From Omphalotus guepiniiformis (taxonomy: Eukaryota; Basidiomycota; Agaricomycetes; Agaricales; Omphalotaceae), in NCBI GenBank assembly GCA_028554645.1, contig JAQOOI010000019.1, positions 992,001 through 1,056,000 on the forward strand: a stretch of 64,000 nucleotides of DNA, given 5' to 3'. Shown in pieces: positions 23,261-34,700 of this stretch; positions within the stretch are counted from its first letter, which is position 1, and the number at the start of each line of letters is the position of its first letter. Made by a program: the position numbers and the translations under genes. The notes beneath the pieces were generated by a model. It saw nothing but the letters and a program-made list of their open reading frames with translations. It made no database searches and was not told the DNA's origin.

Positions 23261-24699
23261 ATGTCGTCTCTACCTCCGAACGAAAAGAGGGAGGATGTAC
23301 AGATCATAGATCCTAATGCATCAAGGACTGAACTTGAAGATGGACAAGACTTCGTGACCAGCGATGAACATAGAAGAGCTATACGACGACTCGATTTGGA
23401 AATTTTGCCTATGATGACAATGTACTATCTCTTATCTTTTCTGGTGCGTTTCTTTGCAATATGCCTAGAAGATGCGCGTGTTCACATACTGAACTATAGG
23501 ACCGGGCCAACATTGGTCAGTCACCTCCTGTTGCTCGCCGTTGCTTTCATCCTCTGAACGCGAGATCACAGGAAATGCACGCGTTGCAGGCCTTCAGAAG
23601 GACCTAGGGATGACGGACCACCAGTACTCGGTGTGCATCACGATCCTATATGTGTCTGTACCTCCGACCAGTACTGTCTTCTCATGAAGATTGACTGATT
23701 TGAAACAGACCGTACATCCTCGCCGAGCTTCCCGCCAATCTCCTCTTGCGCAGAATCGGACCACGAATTCTTATGCCTTCAATCCTTACTCTGTGGGGTC
23801 TCATCGTTGCTTTACAAGGCTGGTGCATGCGTTACTTTGGCTGGCGTTCTGAATGAGACTCATGATGTATCATTAGGACTTGTGACCTCGTACGCGGGCT
23901 TGGTCACTGTTCGAGCATTCCTTGGTCTAATTGAGGGCCCCATGTTCCCCGGGATCGTTCTCTACCTTTCCTCATTTTACACACGAGCGGAACTTGCTTT
24001 ACGGTGAGGCGGCTAACCATGTCCTTTTGACTTTCTTGCTAAGAAATTTCCGTTACTCTAGCGTAGCGGTCTTCTTCTCCTCGGCATCAGTGATTCTTTT
24101 GTCGTCTATCCTCGCCCTGCGTGTAACTAATAGATACCTGTCTCTCCTCCGTCGCATTAGCTATCTGGTGCATTTTCTGGGCTGCTTGCGGCTGCCATCG
24201 TAAAAATGGACGGGATAAGCGGACGGCCTGGTTGGGCTTGGATATTCATCTTGGTAAGCACACGGGTACGGAATTACCAGCAGGCAATTTGCTCATAAAC
24301 TTTATACAGGAAGGGATTTTTAGCGCCTTGATCGGGATCTTAGGTTTCTTTGTAATTCCCTCAACGCCAAAGGATCTTAAACTTCTCTCGAAGAACCAGA
24401 AAGCGTAAGACTCTTGTCTTTACGTTTTGATTAGGTCTAACCTCCTGCATTCAGAGCTTTAATAGAACGTCTTGAAGCGGATAGACCATTTGTCAATCCT
24501 CTCGATAGCTTCACCTTTACTGAGGTTGTACAATCGCTTCGATCCCCTCATGTCCTTGTCCTCTTCGTGGTGTTCTACTTGCTCGGCACAGTCCTCTACG
24601 GCCAAGCTTTGTTCTTGCCTTCCATCGTGAATCAGCTAGGATTCAGTCCGAACAAGACACAACTGCTCAGTGTTGGGCCGTTTGCTGGAGGTTTCTTCG
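23261..24699 (+). CDS. ACS-family MFS transporter, N-terminal part (gene split by transposons)
   Basis: Major facilitator superfamily anion:cation symporter branch (Dal5/allantoate-permease-like), plasma-membrane carrier of organic anions or vitamins; the substrate is not predictable. ATG at 23261 (MSSLPPNEKREDVQI). Signatures: RRLDLEILPMMTMYYLLSFL, DRANIGNARVAGL, YILAELPANLLLRRIGPR, a LVTSYAGLVTVRAFLGLIEG block, FPGIVLYLSSFY, GRPGWAWIFILEGI, then helix 7 region FVVFYLLGTVLYGQALF and FSPNKTQLLSVGPFAGGFF. The exon ends at 24699 in the first base of a Val codon. The continuation is at 46830, after a 22-kb insertion. One intron near 23820 has no standard donor that I could fix; a GC-type donor or an alternative GTTACT donor would keep frame. 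Confidence 0.85.
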
Positions 24700-25299
24700 G
24701 TATGTCCAAAGTCACCTCTCTTGTGGGCTAGTGTGCGGTTAATGATATCTGGCACGCTGCTACACCGTAAAAAATATTTGACCTTGGGAAAATACCACAC
24801 GCGGGAGATATGTTAGGTATTGGGCTCATAGTAAACCGACATGATGGCGTAGGCCAATATTACCCTAGTCCTAGAATCAATTTTATCCCAATTTGAGGTG
24901 TGATGTTTTTTTGGCATTGTAATACTATGTTGTTGTAATGTGGCCCAAGACACCAAGTTGATGTCAGGCATCTGCCTCTGAAGATCCAAAACTTTTTGTT
25001 CCTCAGATTGTATTTTAAACATTGTATGCATAGGTCAAGAGGTATTAGTTCAATGTAGTTGTAGGTATTCTGTAAATGCAAGATTGTGTGCCATAGAAAT
25101 GTCGTCGTCGACATTCAATTCATCACCAATATTTTGGCAATCAACCGCAATATTAGACTGTTTCTTGTCGTTGTCTGTGATGTATCTCAACACTTGGTGT
25201 AGACAAGAAAACGATATTTCAATACATATACATTCAAGATCACAATGTACAAAATACAGGCACTCCTTCAACATTATATTTACATATGCCATCGACCCT

Positions 25300-25617
25300 T
25301 TAGACATCCTCGGCATTCACTTGGTCATCACGCCTCCTCTTTCCTTTGCGATTCTCATCCGCAAGCATAGGCTTAATGGTTTTGGCAAATGTGTCGATGG
25401 TGCGCTGGTGGGTAAAGACTTCATGCATCGACACGAGCTCGATCTCCGTGGTGGCAGGGTCTCCATATTCAGCAATATCGCTCTTGTATATATTTTTGAA
25501 TACACTGCATTCGATGTTGAGCAAGCATGCAATAAGAATACAACACGCAACATACCTAAGGAGCTCCTCCGCACTTGTGGTATCTGTACGCCATTGGTAA
25601 AGATCGTTGTCGACTGC
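25300..25617 (-). CDS. transposon partner protein, C-terminal part (downstream of the LTR insertion)
   Basis: Continuation of the gene that starts at 41026. Across the LTR element, with one copy of CTGC removed, the protein reads KWWQAV then DNDLYQWRTDTT without loss of frame. After an intron beginning GTATGTTGCG the last exon reads VFKNIYKSDIAEYGDP and ends with a basic patch KGKRRRDDQ and NAEDV, stop 25302-25300. The basic end could be a nuclear localisation signal. Family function unknown. Confidence 0.65.
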   Translation of the reverse strand, partial: AVDNDLYQWRTDTTSAEELLRYVACCILIACLLNIECSVFKNIYKSDIAEYGDPATTEIELVSMHEVFTHQRTIDTFAKTIKPMLADENRKGKRRRDDQVNAEDV

Positions 25618-26857
25618 TGATGTGCTTGGTATGGGGTATGAATGAGAAGAAGTGCTAACTAACTCGAATGAATCTATCAAGCACTCAAAACACACACACA
25701 ACACACAAAGACTTTTAAGTTCGTGGGGTTTGGGGGACTAACAAACTCTGTGAAGCGAATAAGGTTGTTGTAAGAGGAACGCGGAGACACAGTCAAAACC
25801 GACGCGGCACAGATAACTCTATGCTACACACCACTCAAACAAACTAAACGTGTAACTTTAACAAATCACCGCGACCAGTGACTACAAACGATACAACAAC
25901 CAGACGATTGTTGGGAGATGCCAGACGACTTCTCACTTAGTGGAGTTGGGTATAGGAGGATTTCAGAACTGCCAGACGACGAGTTCAACGAGTGACCAGA
26001 CGATCCACTCTTATTCGCACTACACACACAGGCTCCGCGGTACCAGACGATCCCACTTGTAAACACTTAGGCACACTGACTTATGAACTAACGCGACGGT
26101 TAACACTTTAAAACTTCTAATCACTCAGAGGGACTTAAGCTTTTCCACACACAAATGCTATTAGCTCTATGGGGGGCTCGGGAACCTGTCCTTCCTTGCC
26201 CAGGTTCTATTTCTTATATACAGTATCTCTATTTACATAGTACAAACAAATGTCGCGATACTTGACAGTTATGAGATATATGGTGCATATGGTGCACCGC
26301 GTAAGGTAGGGATGAAGTATAGTACGCGGTAACAGGGTATCCTATATCGGGTTATAATCTTGCCGCTTTTAGAAAGTATCGCGGTAGTTCGCTAACACTG
26401 TGTCTCCTTATGTGTTCTACTTCCGCGTCGTCGGAAGTACTTCGTGTTACATCGTACGTCTAGACCCTTCTGTGGCTCAACAGTGGTCATTAGATATGAC
26501 TAGTGCACGGAGCTACTGCTACCTGGTTTCTAAGTCTGGCCTTCTGAGTAGTGCCGCGGTACTTCGTTACCTACGCGTTGGTTTATACAGTATTGGGGCC
26601 ATCAAGTTATACACGTCGGACCTTAGAACAAGTGCCGCGACGCTTTACTTGAGTGTATACTTAGGTAATACCTACACTGAGAAGACCCATTTAGTGCCGT
26701 TCTACAGTCTTGTACACCTTTGTACACATATACTAGTGGTTGAATGTGCGTAATACACCGCGTAACTTAGGACTATACAGTGTACTTAGTAGGTTTGTAC
26801 TGGAGTGATCAATCCCGCGAGGCCGAAAATGGTAGTGGTATTCCCGCGGTCGTATCA
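25618..26857 (-). repeat. 3' LTR
   Basis: 1,240 bp; starts TGATGTGCTT and ends GGTCGTATCA on the plus strand. Offset to the other copy is exactly 13,115 bp throughout, so there are no indels, and open frames inside both copies translate identically. Confidence 0.95.
25900..26050. repeat. five direct copies of CCAGACGA inside the LTR
   Basis: Copies at 25900-25907, 25921-25928, 25972-25979, 25996-26003 and 26043-26050 (TCGTCTGG in element sense). The same set recurs in the other LTR 13,115 bp away. Spacing of 21, 51, 24 and 47 bp suggests a transcription-factor or enhancer array upstream or downstream of the LTR promoter. Confidence 0.75.
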
Positions 26858-26866
26858 TCTCCCCCT
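26858..26866 (-). other. polypurine tract
   Basis: AGGGGGAGA on the minus strand, directly abutting the 3' LTR; the expected plus-strand primer of reverse transcription. Confidence 0.7.
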
Positions 26867-27238
26867 GACTAAAATATCGACTGTCCCAGTCGCTGGGGTC
26901 CTACTCAGGTTCTATCCCGGAAAGGCGCATCAACCTCCCTTTTCTGGATATCACAAACTTCTTTCTGACTCATGTAGCGCTCTCCCTCCTTCTTGTCACA
27001 TCACATGCCATCACGTTACCTTATTGGTAAATCGCCGCGTCTCTTCATTCCTCATCGTCCGGTTACGTTAGTTCCCGGACATACCGGTTATTCAGTTAAT
27101 GGATTGCCATCGCTTCTTTGTCAAAGCTGTATGTCGTACCCTGAATAAGTGTGTAATACATCAAACTTTTGCTCTCGCGTCTTCTAGGAATGGAACTTGA
27201 TACTGGCACCATTCTGAGGACCCCATCGCCGCGAGGTG

Positions 27239-27245
27239 TATATAA
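27239..27245 (+). promoter_or_regulatory. TATA box of cargo gene A
   Basis: TATATAA, 58 bp upstream of the ATG at 27303 and on the strand opposite to gag-pol, suggesting that the cargo gene has its own promoter. Confidence 0.6.
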
Positions 27246-27302
27246 CCTTCAGCGCCCGGGTGTCGAACTTCAACTTTTTGCTCCCTCTTTCATCACTGGT
27301 TT

Positions 27303-29580
27303 ATGCCTATCAAGGCTGAACCCCTTGACTATAACTCTTTAATAGTAAGTGACGCGGTACTTTTTGCGTGTCTTCTTTGCTTAGCTCCGTTTGATAGGCT
27401 TTTTCTCCTACTGCTTCTGAGGCCGCCTTTATTATGCTTTCTTCTCAACCCTCGACTTCACGCGTACACAAACGAAGACGACGCGACGCTTCGCCTCGAC
27501 CCTCTTCTACTTTGCCTTCCGTCCCGGACAGCTCACAGCGGTCTATATCCGCCGCGGAGCTTATCTTGCTTGAACAGATCCGTACCGGGCAACTTTCCGT
27601 TCAACCTTCCGTGGTACTTCCCATTCCTTCGAACATTCCCGAGGCTTTAGCACCCGTACGCCGTCGTCGAGAGCGCCGTGATAAGGCTTTGTCTGTTCTC
27701 AAGAAACGTCGTGCTCGTCATCCTAGTCAATCTGCTCTGGTTAGTTCCGCGTTCGTTTTATCTGTTGTATTTAACTAACTTGCGGTAGCTTACTCCCGTT
27801 ACCGCTGAGGATCAGGCGAAATTCGCCGATGACTTTTTGGCGTTCCGTGACGAGACCTATTCGCTCCCTCCCGCGACTCCTGTGCCTACTGCCGTTACAA
27901 CTCGTCCGCGGCCTCCTCGTACTTTGTCTGACTTGGAGCGCCAACCCTGGCCCACACGTCTAGTAAGTACTCCTTTGTTCCTTGTCTACTAACTCTTCTT
28001 CTCATTCTTATCCTTAGTTTGACGACGAGGCGGTCGAGTCTTCCAACGAGGGCTCTCCTCCTGCTGCCAAGCGTCGCCGTGGCCCTTTGCGCAAACGAGT
28101 AGAGAGTGATTCTGAGGCTTCCGCGGTGCCTGATAACTCCGTTGGTATTGTGGCTGCTGTATCCTCAGTGACGCGAGACTTGCCTCCCACAGCGCCAACT
28201 CCTCGCTTCGTGAGTAATTCCTGTTATTCCAACTAGTTTTACTCACTCTACTTCCCAGTCTTTTTCTCGTTCTCCCCCTCCTGTGGACTTATCGCAAGGG
28301 TTCACTGTTACTGCCGCGGAACCTTCGGTTCCTACGAACCTTATTCCTGTCACTCCTACACGGTCCCCACTGGTGGAATCTGGTCCCGCGCCTCTCACTC
28401 CTTCTGGTGTCCCAGCCGCATTTTCTCCTCTGACTAGTACCGTACCCGTTCCTCCTGCTGTACCTGTGCTACCTTCAACTTCCGCGGTTCCTTCTTCTGT
28501 GGCAGGACCCTCGACTTTCGTGGAGCCTCCTGCTACTACTCAGGTTGGAACCAAGGTGAGTTCCTTCCCTGTTTAAGCTGCTTCGTTGCTTATTTCTTTT
28601 TCAGGGCAAAAGAAAAGCTTCGCGGAAGTCTAAACTAGCGACAAAAACTACCGCGTCAACTATTCAAGAGGCCGACCGCTTTCGTACTCCCTCTCCTCGC
28701 CCAGGCGACCTCGAAACTAGACGTCGGTTTCTTCGTGAAGTCGAGGGTTACCCCCAATATTGGTACGAGAAAGTTTTCCCCGCCGCGGAGCACTTTGGTG
28801 CCTTTATTCCTCACAACCTTCATCCCATCGAGAAGGGGGACAAAGCCACCGCGGTGCCTACTACCGTAGGTGGCTCTTACGAAGGAGGGGTCCGCTGGTA
28901 TACGGCTAACAACATCCCCGCAAATGGTTTCATTAACTATGACCTACCGGGTATGGTACCTCCGCTGATGACAAGTCACATTCGCCTTCGCCAGATTGTG
29001 GCTTCTTCCGTGAACCTGGTAAGTTCTTCGATACTTTTTCTTCTTACTTCTCTGATTACTTCTTAGCCCTCCATTCGCTGTGGGTCGTGCATTATTCACG
29101 GCAAGCCTTGCGTCTTCGTCAAGGCCGGGGAGTCATGTAACGAGTGTCTTAGCAAGAAGGACTCCGCGTGCACCTTTCGTTATGGGATTCGCAAGATCGC
29201 GTTGGAGGATGAAGCTTTTCACAACCGCGGACTCTTTTCTGCGCGCCGTATGTCTTCTCCCTTACTACTTTCCCTTTTCTCTGATCTTTCCTTTAGATGC
29301 TATGTCTCTGCAACTTGAAGCGTCAATGCTTACTGACCGCTTGAATGAACAAGTTGCCGCGATGCACGGTATTCAGAAAATGGCTCAAGCCAAGATCGAC
29401 GAACTCGCGGATGTTTTAGTACAGGGTTACTATAACTTCGGTCGCGACTATTTGACGCAGGTCCGCCTTAGTGGTGACCTTGCTCAAATGATTGTGGATG
29501 AGAAGATCCTGCCCGCCATCGAGGCTGGGCAGCTCAAATCAATCAACGCGGCATCCGAACATCAGGCATATCAGAAATAG
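27303..29580 (+). CDS. retrotransposon cargo protein A (antisense, spliced, Cys-cluster)
   Basis: Not a known retrotransposon function. ATG at 27303 (MPIKAEPLDYNSLI); eight exons joined by short GT-AG introns all keep frame to TAG 29578-29580, about 600 residues. Order: a basic KRRRRDASPR segment, a helical stretch with VRRRRERRDKALSVLKKRRA, Pro/Ser/Thr-rich linkers, a folded-looking block (LREVEGYPQYWYEKVFPAAE to RLRQIVASSVNL), a Cys cluster IRCGSCIIHGKPCVF...CNECLSKKDSACTF with six regularly spaced Cys resembling a zinc cluster, and a C-terminal helical domain (EASMLTDRLNEQ to YYNFGRDYL). A nucleic-acid-binding role is inferred from the Cys cluster and basic patches. Introns can persist because they are antisense to the element's genomic RNA. 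Confidence 0.75.
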
Positions 29581-30063
29581 TGGTCCCTGCCTTCTCTGTT
29601 CATTTTCTTGCTCTGGTTCCGCGGAAGTAAAAGCTCTTAGTCTCGTAGTGTTTGTAGTATCGCGGAGCTTGTTTTTTTCTTTATTTTATTACTTGGAAAT
29701 GTTATTAGCTTTGTCTCGAGTGATTTTAAACTGTGTGACATTTTCCTTGTTCTATAAAATCGAAAATATTCAAGAAATTCTACGCGGCACTTTTCCCAAA
29801 TTCACGCGATTCTACGCGGTACTAAACTGTACGCGGTGCTTTCTATTCCTACGACCCTTCCCCATCTTTGAAATCACAACTGTCCCCAGTTGTTCAGAAC
29901 ACTCGCGACGCTTGGTAAAGTACCATATGTTCCACCGCGTCAACTTTGAAGGACGGTGCGCGGAATTAGAATTCTACGCGGACAAGGTTCCTTCTGGTCC
30001 AGACTGCCCTGGCCAGTTATAAAAGGACCTCCAAACACTAAGTTCTTCCTATCTGAATCACTT
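29581..30063. other. spacer between cargo genes A and B
   Basis: About 480 bp, AT-rich with frequent CGCG tetranucleotides; contains the TATA box of gene B and presumably the 3' end of gene A. Confidence 0.5.
30018..30025 (+). promoter_or_regulatory. TATA box of cargo gene B
   Basis: TATAAAAG, 39 bp upstream of the ATG at 30064. Confidence 0.65.
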
Positions 30064-31503
30064 ATGTCTACTGATACTTCTTCTGTTGACGTCCAGTTTC
30101 TCGTGGAAGAGGTAGCACCTCTTTACAAGTCGTTTAGCGAGCGTCGAGTCAAACGTGGTGCCGACGATGCTAATCGCGTCGCGATGTCGTGTGCACAAAA
30201 ACTCGCAAGTTTTCTAATGTTCTGCCTTCTGTTCCTGCGCCTTACTTCACTCTTTTTAGCTCGAGCTCTGGAAAGCTCACCCTGATGCCGCGTTGGCTAA
30301 CGCTGACATTCGTACTTTCACTCTGTTCTTCTTTGAACAACTGCCGCGGGACCCAGTTACCGCGAAGTATACACCAACTCATCATTTACTTGGTCCGTAC
30401 CGCGGTAAATGTGTTCAGTTTGGTAAACCCAAGGAGGTTCCCAAAGTCGCCGCGGCTGCTCCTGTTCCAACTGCTGTAACCCCAGCGCCCGTCAAAGGCA
30501 AAGGTCGCGTTCGTACTAGCCGCCGCGTAAGTAATCAGTTCTTTTTCTTGAATAACCACTGGTATTAAAACTTTTTCCTAGATTCGCAAGCGTATTGCAT
30601 CCCAAGCTCGTATTGATAGTAGTGACGAGGAGGTTGACGACGACGCGGCGGGTAGCGATATTGCTATGGGTGACGATGAATCCCCCTCTATTGCAGATTC
30701 CACTACTAATACCACGGTAGGTCGCCACCCTACCCCGAGCCAGCTTGCTCTGTTGCTAAAACTATGTACCTCGCTTCAGACTCTCGACCTCGCAGCAGTT
30801 GAAGAAGTTACCCGCGTTGCCCCCTTTACTCCAAAGGTTGAGCCTAGCGTCGCGGCAGTTAAAAGGGTACGACCACCATTCCTTCTCCCAATGTTATTCT
30901 GACTTAACGTTCCTTTCATAGCCTCACGCGTCGACTAATCACCCCGTAAGATATCTCCACTTTTCTGAGATACCACGCATGCTTATTACTTCACGGCAAT
31001 ACCTTAAGGCAGTTGCCGCGGTGGATAAGAGTACCATCAATCCTCCTGCCAAGAAAGCTAAGATGGAGGTGGTTAGTGTCGCGGCAGCTCCTCCTACTTG
31101 GGCGCACAACTTCTCTATGCTCGATCCACCTCTGGCACCCCCTAGTACGTGTCACGTTTTCATACCGCCGCTAGCGACTTTTCGACTAACCTATCTTTTG
31201 GTAGACCCTGTCTCCACTTTCTCTAACTCGGTTGTGCAGTCACTCGTTGATCGTGCCAATCTCGCGGTGCTCGAACCCGTTAGTGGGCCTACTGATCGTA
31301 GCCTCACCATGCTGGAGTTCGAGACTCGCTCTAAACTTATCGCGGTCAACCATCAGATCAGTCTCCAGCTCCAAATGCGGGATTTGCTGATGAAGAGCTA
31401 CCAGAGCATCGCGTCGCAGCAGAAGGAGCTGGTTAATAAAACTAACGTTCCCCTTATCGATATGACTGGCGACGAAGATATGCCCTCCGTGACTGATACT
31501 TGA
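30064..31503 (+). CDS. retrotransposon cargo protein B (antisense, spliced)
   Basis: Unrecognised. ATG at 30064 (MSTDTSSVDVQFLVEEV). The first intron begins GCAAGT after QKL and ends TTTTTAG, a GC-AG intron; three more GT-AG introns follow, all in frame. About 410 residues. The N-terminal ~120 residues look globular (LELWKAHPDAALANADI, TLFFFEQLPRDPV, LLGPYRGKCVQF). Then come Ala/Pro/Lys linkers with a basic GKGRVRTSRR patch, an acidic DSSDEEVDDD patch, a helical TPSQLALLLKLC segment and a C-terminal coiled-coil-like region (LTMLEFETRSKL to QQKELVNK), ending SVTDT, stop 31501-31503. It converges on pol with a 220-bp gap. Function unknown; it could assist mobility or be captured host sequence. 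Confidence 0.7.
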
Positions 31504-31723
31504 ACTGCTTCTGGAACTTTTCTTGTGCTTCCGCGACACTTTTTAATCTTCTTGTCGTGAATAGAGGTACCGCGTAACTTTCCGTTTCCCTTCCGCACTT
31601 GTATTCAACTATCGCGTAAACTTATTTATTTCCAATTTGTCGTGTATATTTCAACATAACACGTACAGATCATACACTCGTTTTTATAATAAAACTGCCA
31701 TGTGGCCCTATCTTTTGAGTGAT

Positions 31724-34700
31724 TTACTGAAAGATCTTCGGCTTCGATATCCAGTGCTTCGCGTCGTATACTGAAACGTCCGCGTGAATTTCACCATCTA
31801 GGTCTGCTTGATCGTGTTCTACGGATAAATCTTCTTCTTCTTCTTCTAGACCTTGTTCAATTCTCAACAAGCCATCTTCTGACAAACCAATCAACTCACT
31901 TAGGTTCTCAGGGAGTTCAATGTGCGACCTTGGCCAATATGGAATTACGCGGAAGGCTCCGATTTTATTCTGGAACACCGCACCATTTAGGTCTGCCACA
32001 ATGTAACTGCCACCTGTGGTACGCCTGAGTACTACCATAGGTCCTAAATAGCGCGGCTTCGTTTTAGAGTTCAAAGATTTTTCAATCTGAGTATTCCTAA
32101 CTAATACCAAACTACCTGGCTTAAACGCGTAGTCTTTAATAACATACTTATACTCTTTTTCGAACTTCAACAACCGTGACCTTTTCTCGCGTGTTACGCG
32201 TTCCCGCAATTCAACTACGTGCTTCGCGTGCTTAGCCAATGCTTTTGCCCGTAGTCCAATTAGTTCCGCGTCACTTATGAAATGATCAGGATATTCTACA
32301 AGCCATGTTGCCTCAACGATATCAAAAGGTAGCGAGGGGTGCGCACCAGTTACTGCGAAGAATGGGGAGCACCCAAATCTCTTTCTTATGGTACACCTAT
32401 CAGCCCACATTACTAAGTAGAAATAGTAAAACCATTTTGAATCGTCACCTCCCGCGGCCTTTATGAGACTGTGTCGCACATCATAATGCGCGTGTTCCAC
32501 AATACCGTTGGCTTGGGAGTTATAAGGTGATATGCGAATACCGCGCACGCCATATTTCTTCTCTAACCATTCCAACGCCTTTAGAAAAGGTCCGCCATTA
32601 TCTGTTACTATCTCTATAAGACAGCCCCAGCGGCATATAATTTCTTCCCACAACCACTGCCCAATCGCTCTTGCGGACTCTGCTTTCAACGGTCTTCCTT
32701 CCATCCAGCCGGTTAACGCGCACCTACCATGTACAATCAGCTTGTAGCCATTCGACGCCGGCATATACATGGTGTCAGCGTGAATTTTCTGAAAGATTGA
32801 CGGTGTCTTCGTCTCGGTAGGAGGAATCCTGATCTTTGTCTTTTGTCTTACTTGGCACGTATGACAGGTCTTCACATACTCATAGATGTCTTTCTCCATT
32901 TCAGGCCACCAAAAGCGTTCCATAAGTAAGGATTTAGTAGCGAAGAAGCCGCGGTGCCCCAGACTATCATGACAAGCATGGATCATGGCGACGCGACGCG
33001 ACTTCTCAACTACCAGCTTATGTTTTGCCTCAATTCCACGTCGATAGAGTTTTCCGTCTTGTATAAAGAAGTTCCGCGCTAACCTTAAAAAGTTCTTGAA
33101 GCGTTTGTTATTCTCATAGCCTACAGGCCTCTTAGAAGTGTCTGTTAGCCATTTGAAAACCTCCGCGACTGTTTTATCTTGGTTTATCGCTCCCTTCGAT
33201 CGCTTAGACTCATCATACTCTGTTTCGTCAATATGCTCTGGTGGCTCCTCGAGTTCTGGTACTTCACTAGCCAAGTTCGCGGCTACAAACTGTTTTACTT
33301 CTGGTATGTCGCGGAACTCTCGTTCTTGCTTATAAGCACGCGTCAATTCTTCCTTAAAGTCGTCTACCGACGCGGCTAAACCAGTCATATAATTACTTTT
33401 CCATTCCTCTTTCTCATCAACTAATACTTGCGCGTAACCATGCTTAGAGTCAATCTTATCTACAAACTCCTCTAATTTATAGGGTTCTTGAACTTCACCA
33501 TCTTCAGGATTGTCATACTCATCGTCTCCTACTTGCTTATCCCGCCGTGATAGTCCATCAGGTCCGTGAACCTTGCCTGGTACGTGCTTCAGTTTAAAAT
33601 GAAACATCATGATCGACTCTATCCACCTATTTATCGCGGCGTTTGGCATTTGATCAGGATGCTCTAACATGCCTTTAATGTACTTCGCGTCAGTTTCGAT
33701 TATAAGGTTGCGAATACCAAACAACCAATACTGGCACGCTCGTAACGCGCGATACAAACCAAACAACTCCCGTTTCGGCTGTGAAAACCTAGCTTCGCGA
33801 TCACTTAGTGTAATCGAACCGAATCTGGAGTAGAACCTTCGTCGCGGATTCTCTGGATCCACTTGACAAATATAGAACCCAACCGCTTTCCACGACGTAT
33901 CTACTGCCAATATAACAGGGTCTTCCACATCATACTTTAGTGGTCGTAATGCCTTGCTATTCTTTACTGCCTCTTTCAACTTTGCCAACGCGTCACTTTG
34001 CTCTTGTCGCCATTCGAACGGAATATCTTTACGCGTAAATCGGGTTAAAGGCTCCGCGATCTTTGCATAGTCTTTGACGAACATTCTTACTAGTCCCGCG
34101 GTGCCTAAGAATGGTCTTATATCCTTCTCTTCTAGGATATTCTCAGGTCCACCCCAGTTGGTAATAGTTTTCGCTCGTTCCGGGTCGATCTCTCTCCCTT
34201 CTCGTGTACACCTATGTCCGACCACGGTAATCTCGCTTTTACACAATACAGCTTTGGGGCCTGAGAAAGTCCCACCACAGTACTTCATTCTTTGAATGAC
34301 CCTATTCATATTGGTGAAATGTTCCCAAATAAACCTCCGTATCCCATCATTACCAGGAATGGTCTCGTACGTACCATCTTCACTTTGATAAGTCGTTTCA
34401 GGACCGCGTACAGGAACATCATCGATGTATGGTTGCGTAAACTCCGGGATCTCTTCTTGTAATATGTGTGTTACATCATCGTGGAAGATTGGTACTGAAT
34501 TCGTCCATCCCATCGGTAGTGTTACTAACCTCAGGGCTCCAAAGGGAGTCTGGAATGTAGTTAAGTCTCGCGATGCTATTGCCAACTCTCTTTCATCATA
34601 GCCAACATATAAATCTAGAATTCCTCCACAAGCTCTACCACAGAATTTCTCCGCGAGCTCTTCAGTAGCAGGCGGTATACCAGAATGTGCTATTGTTACC

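Noticed and set aside
25084..25620. 178-codon plus-strand open frame beside the LTR
   Set aside because: It is antisense to the well-supported last exons of the transposon partner gene and has no motif.
26400..26753. 117-codon open frame inside the LTR (also at 39515-39868)
   Set aside because: It lies in LTR DNA opposite to element sense, has low-information composition, and its duplication only reflects LTR identity.
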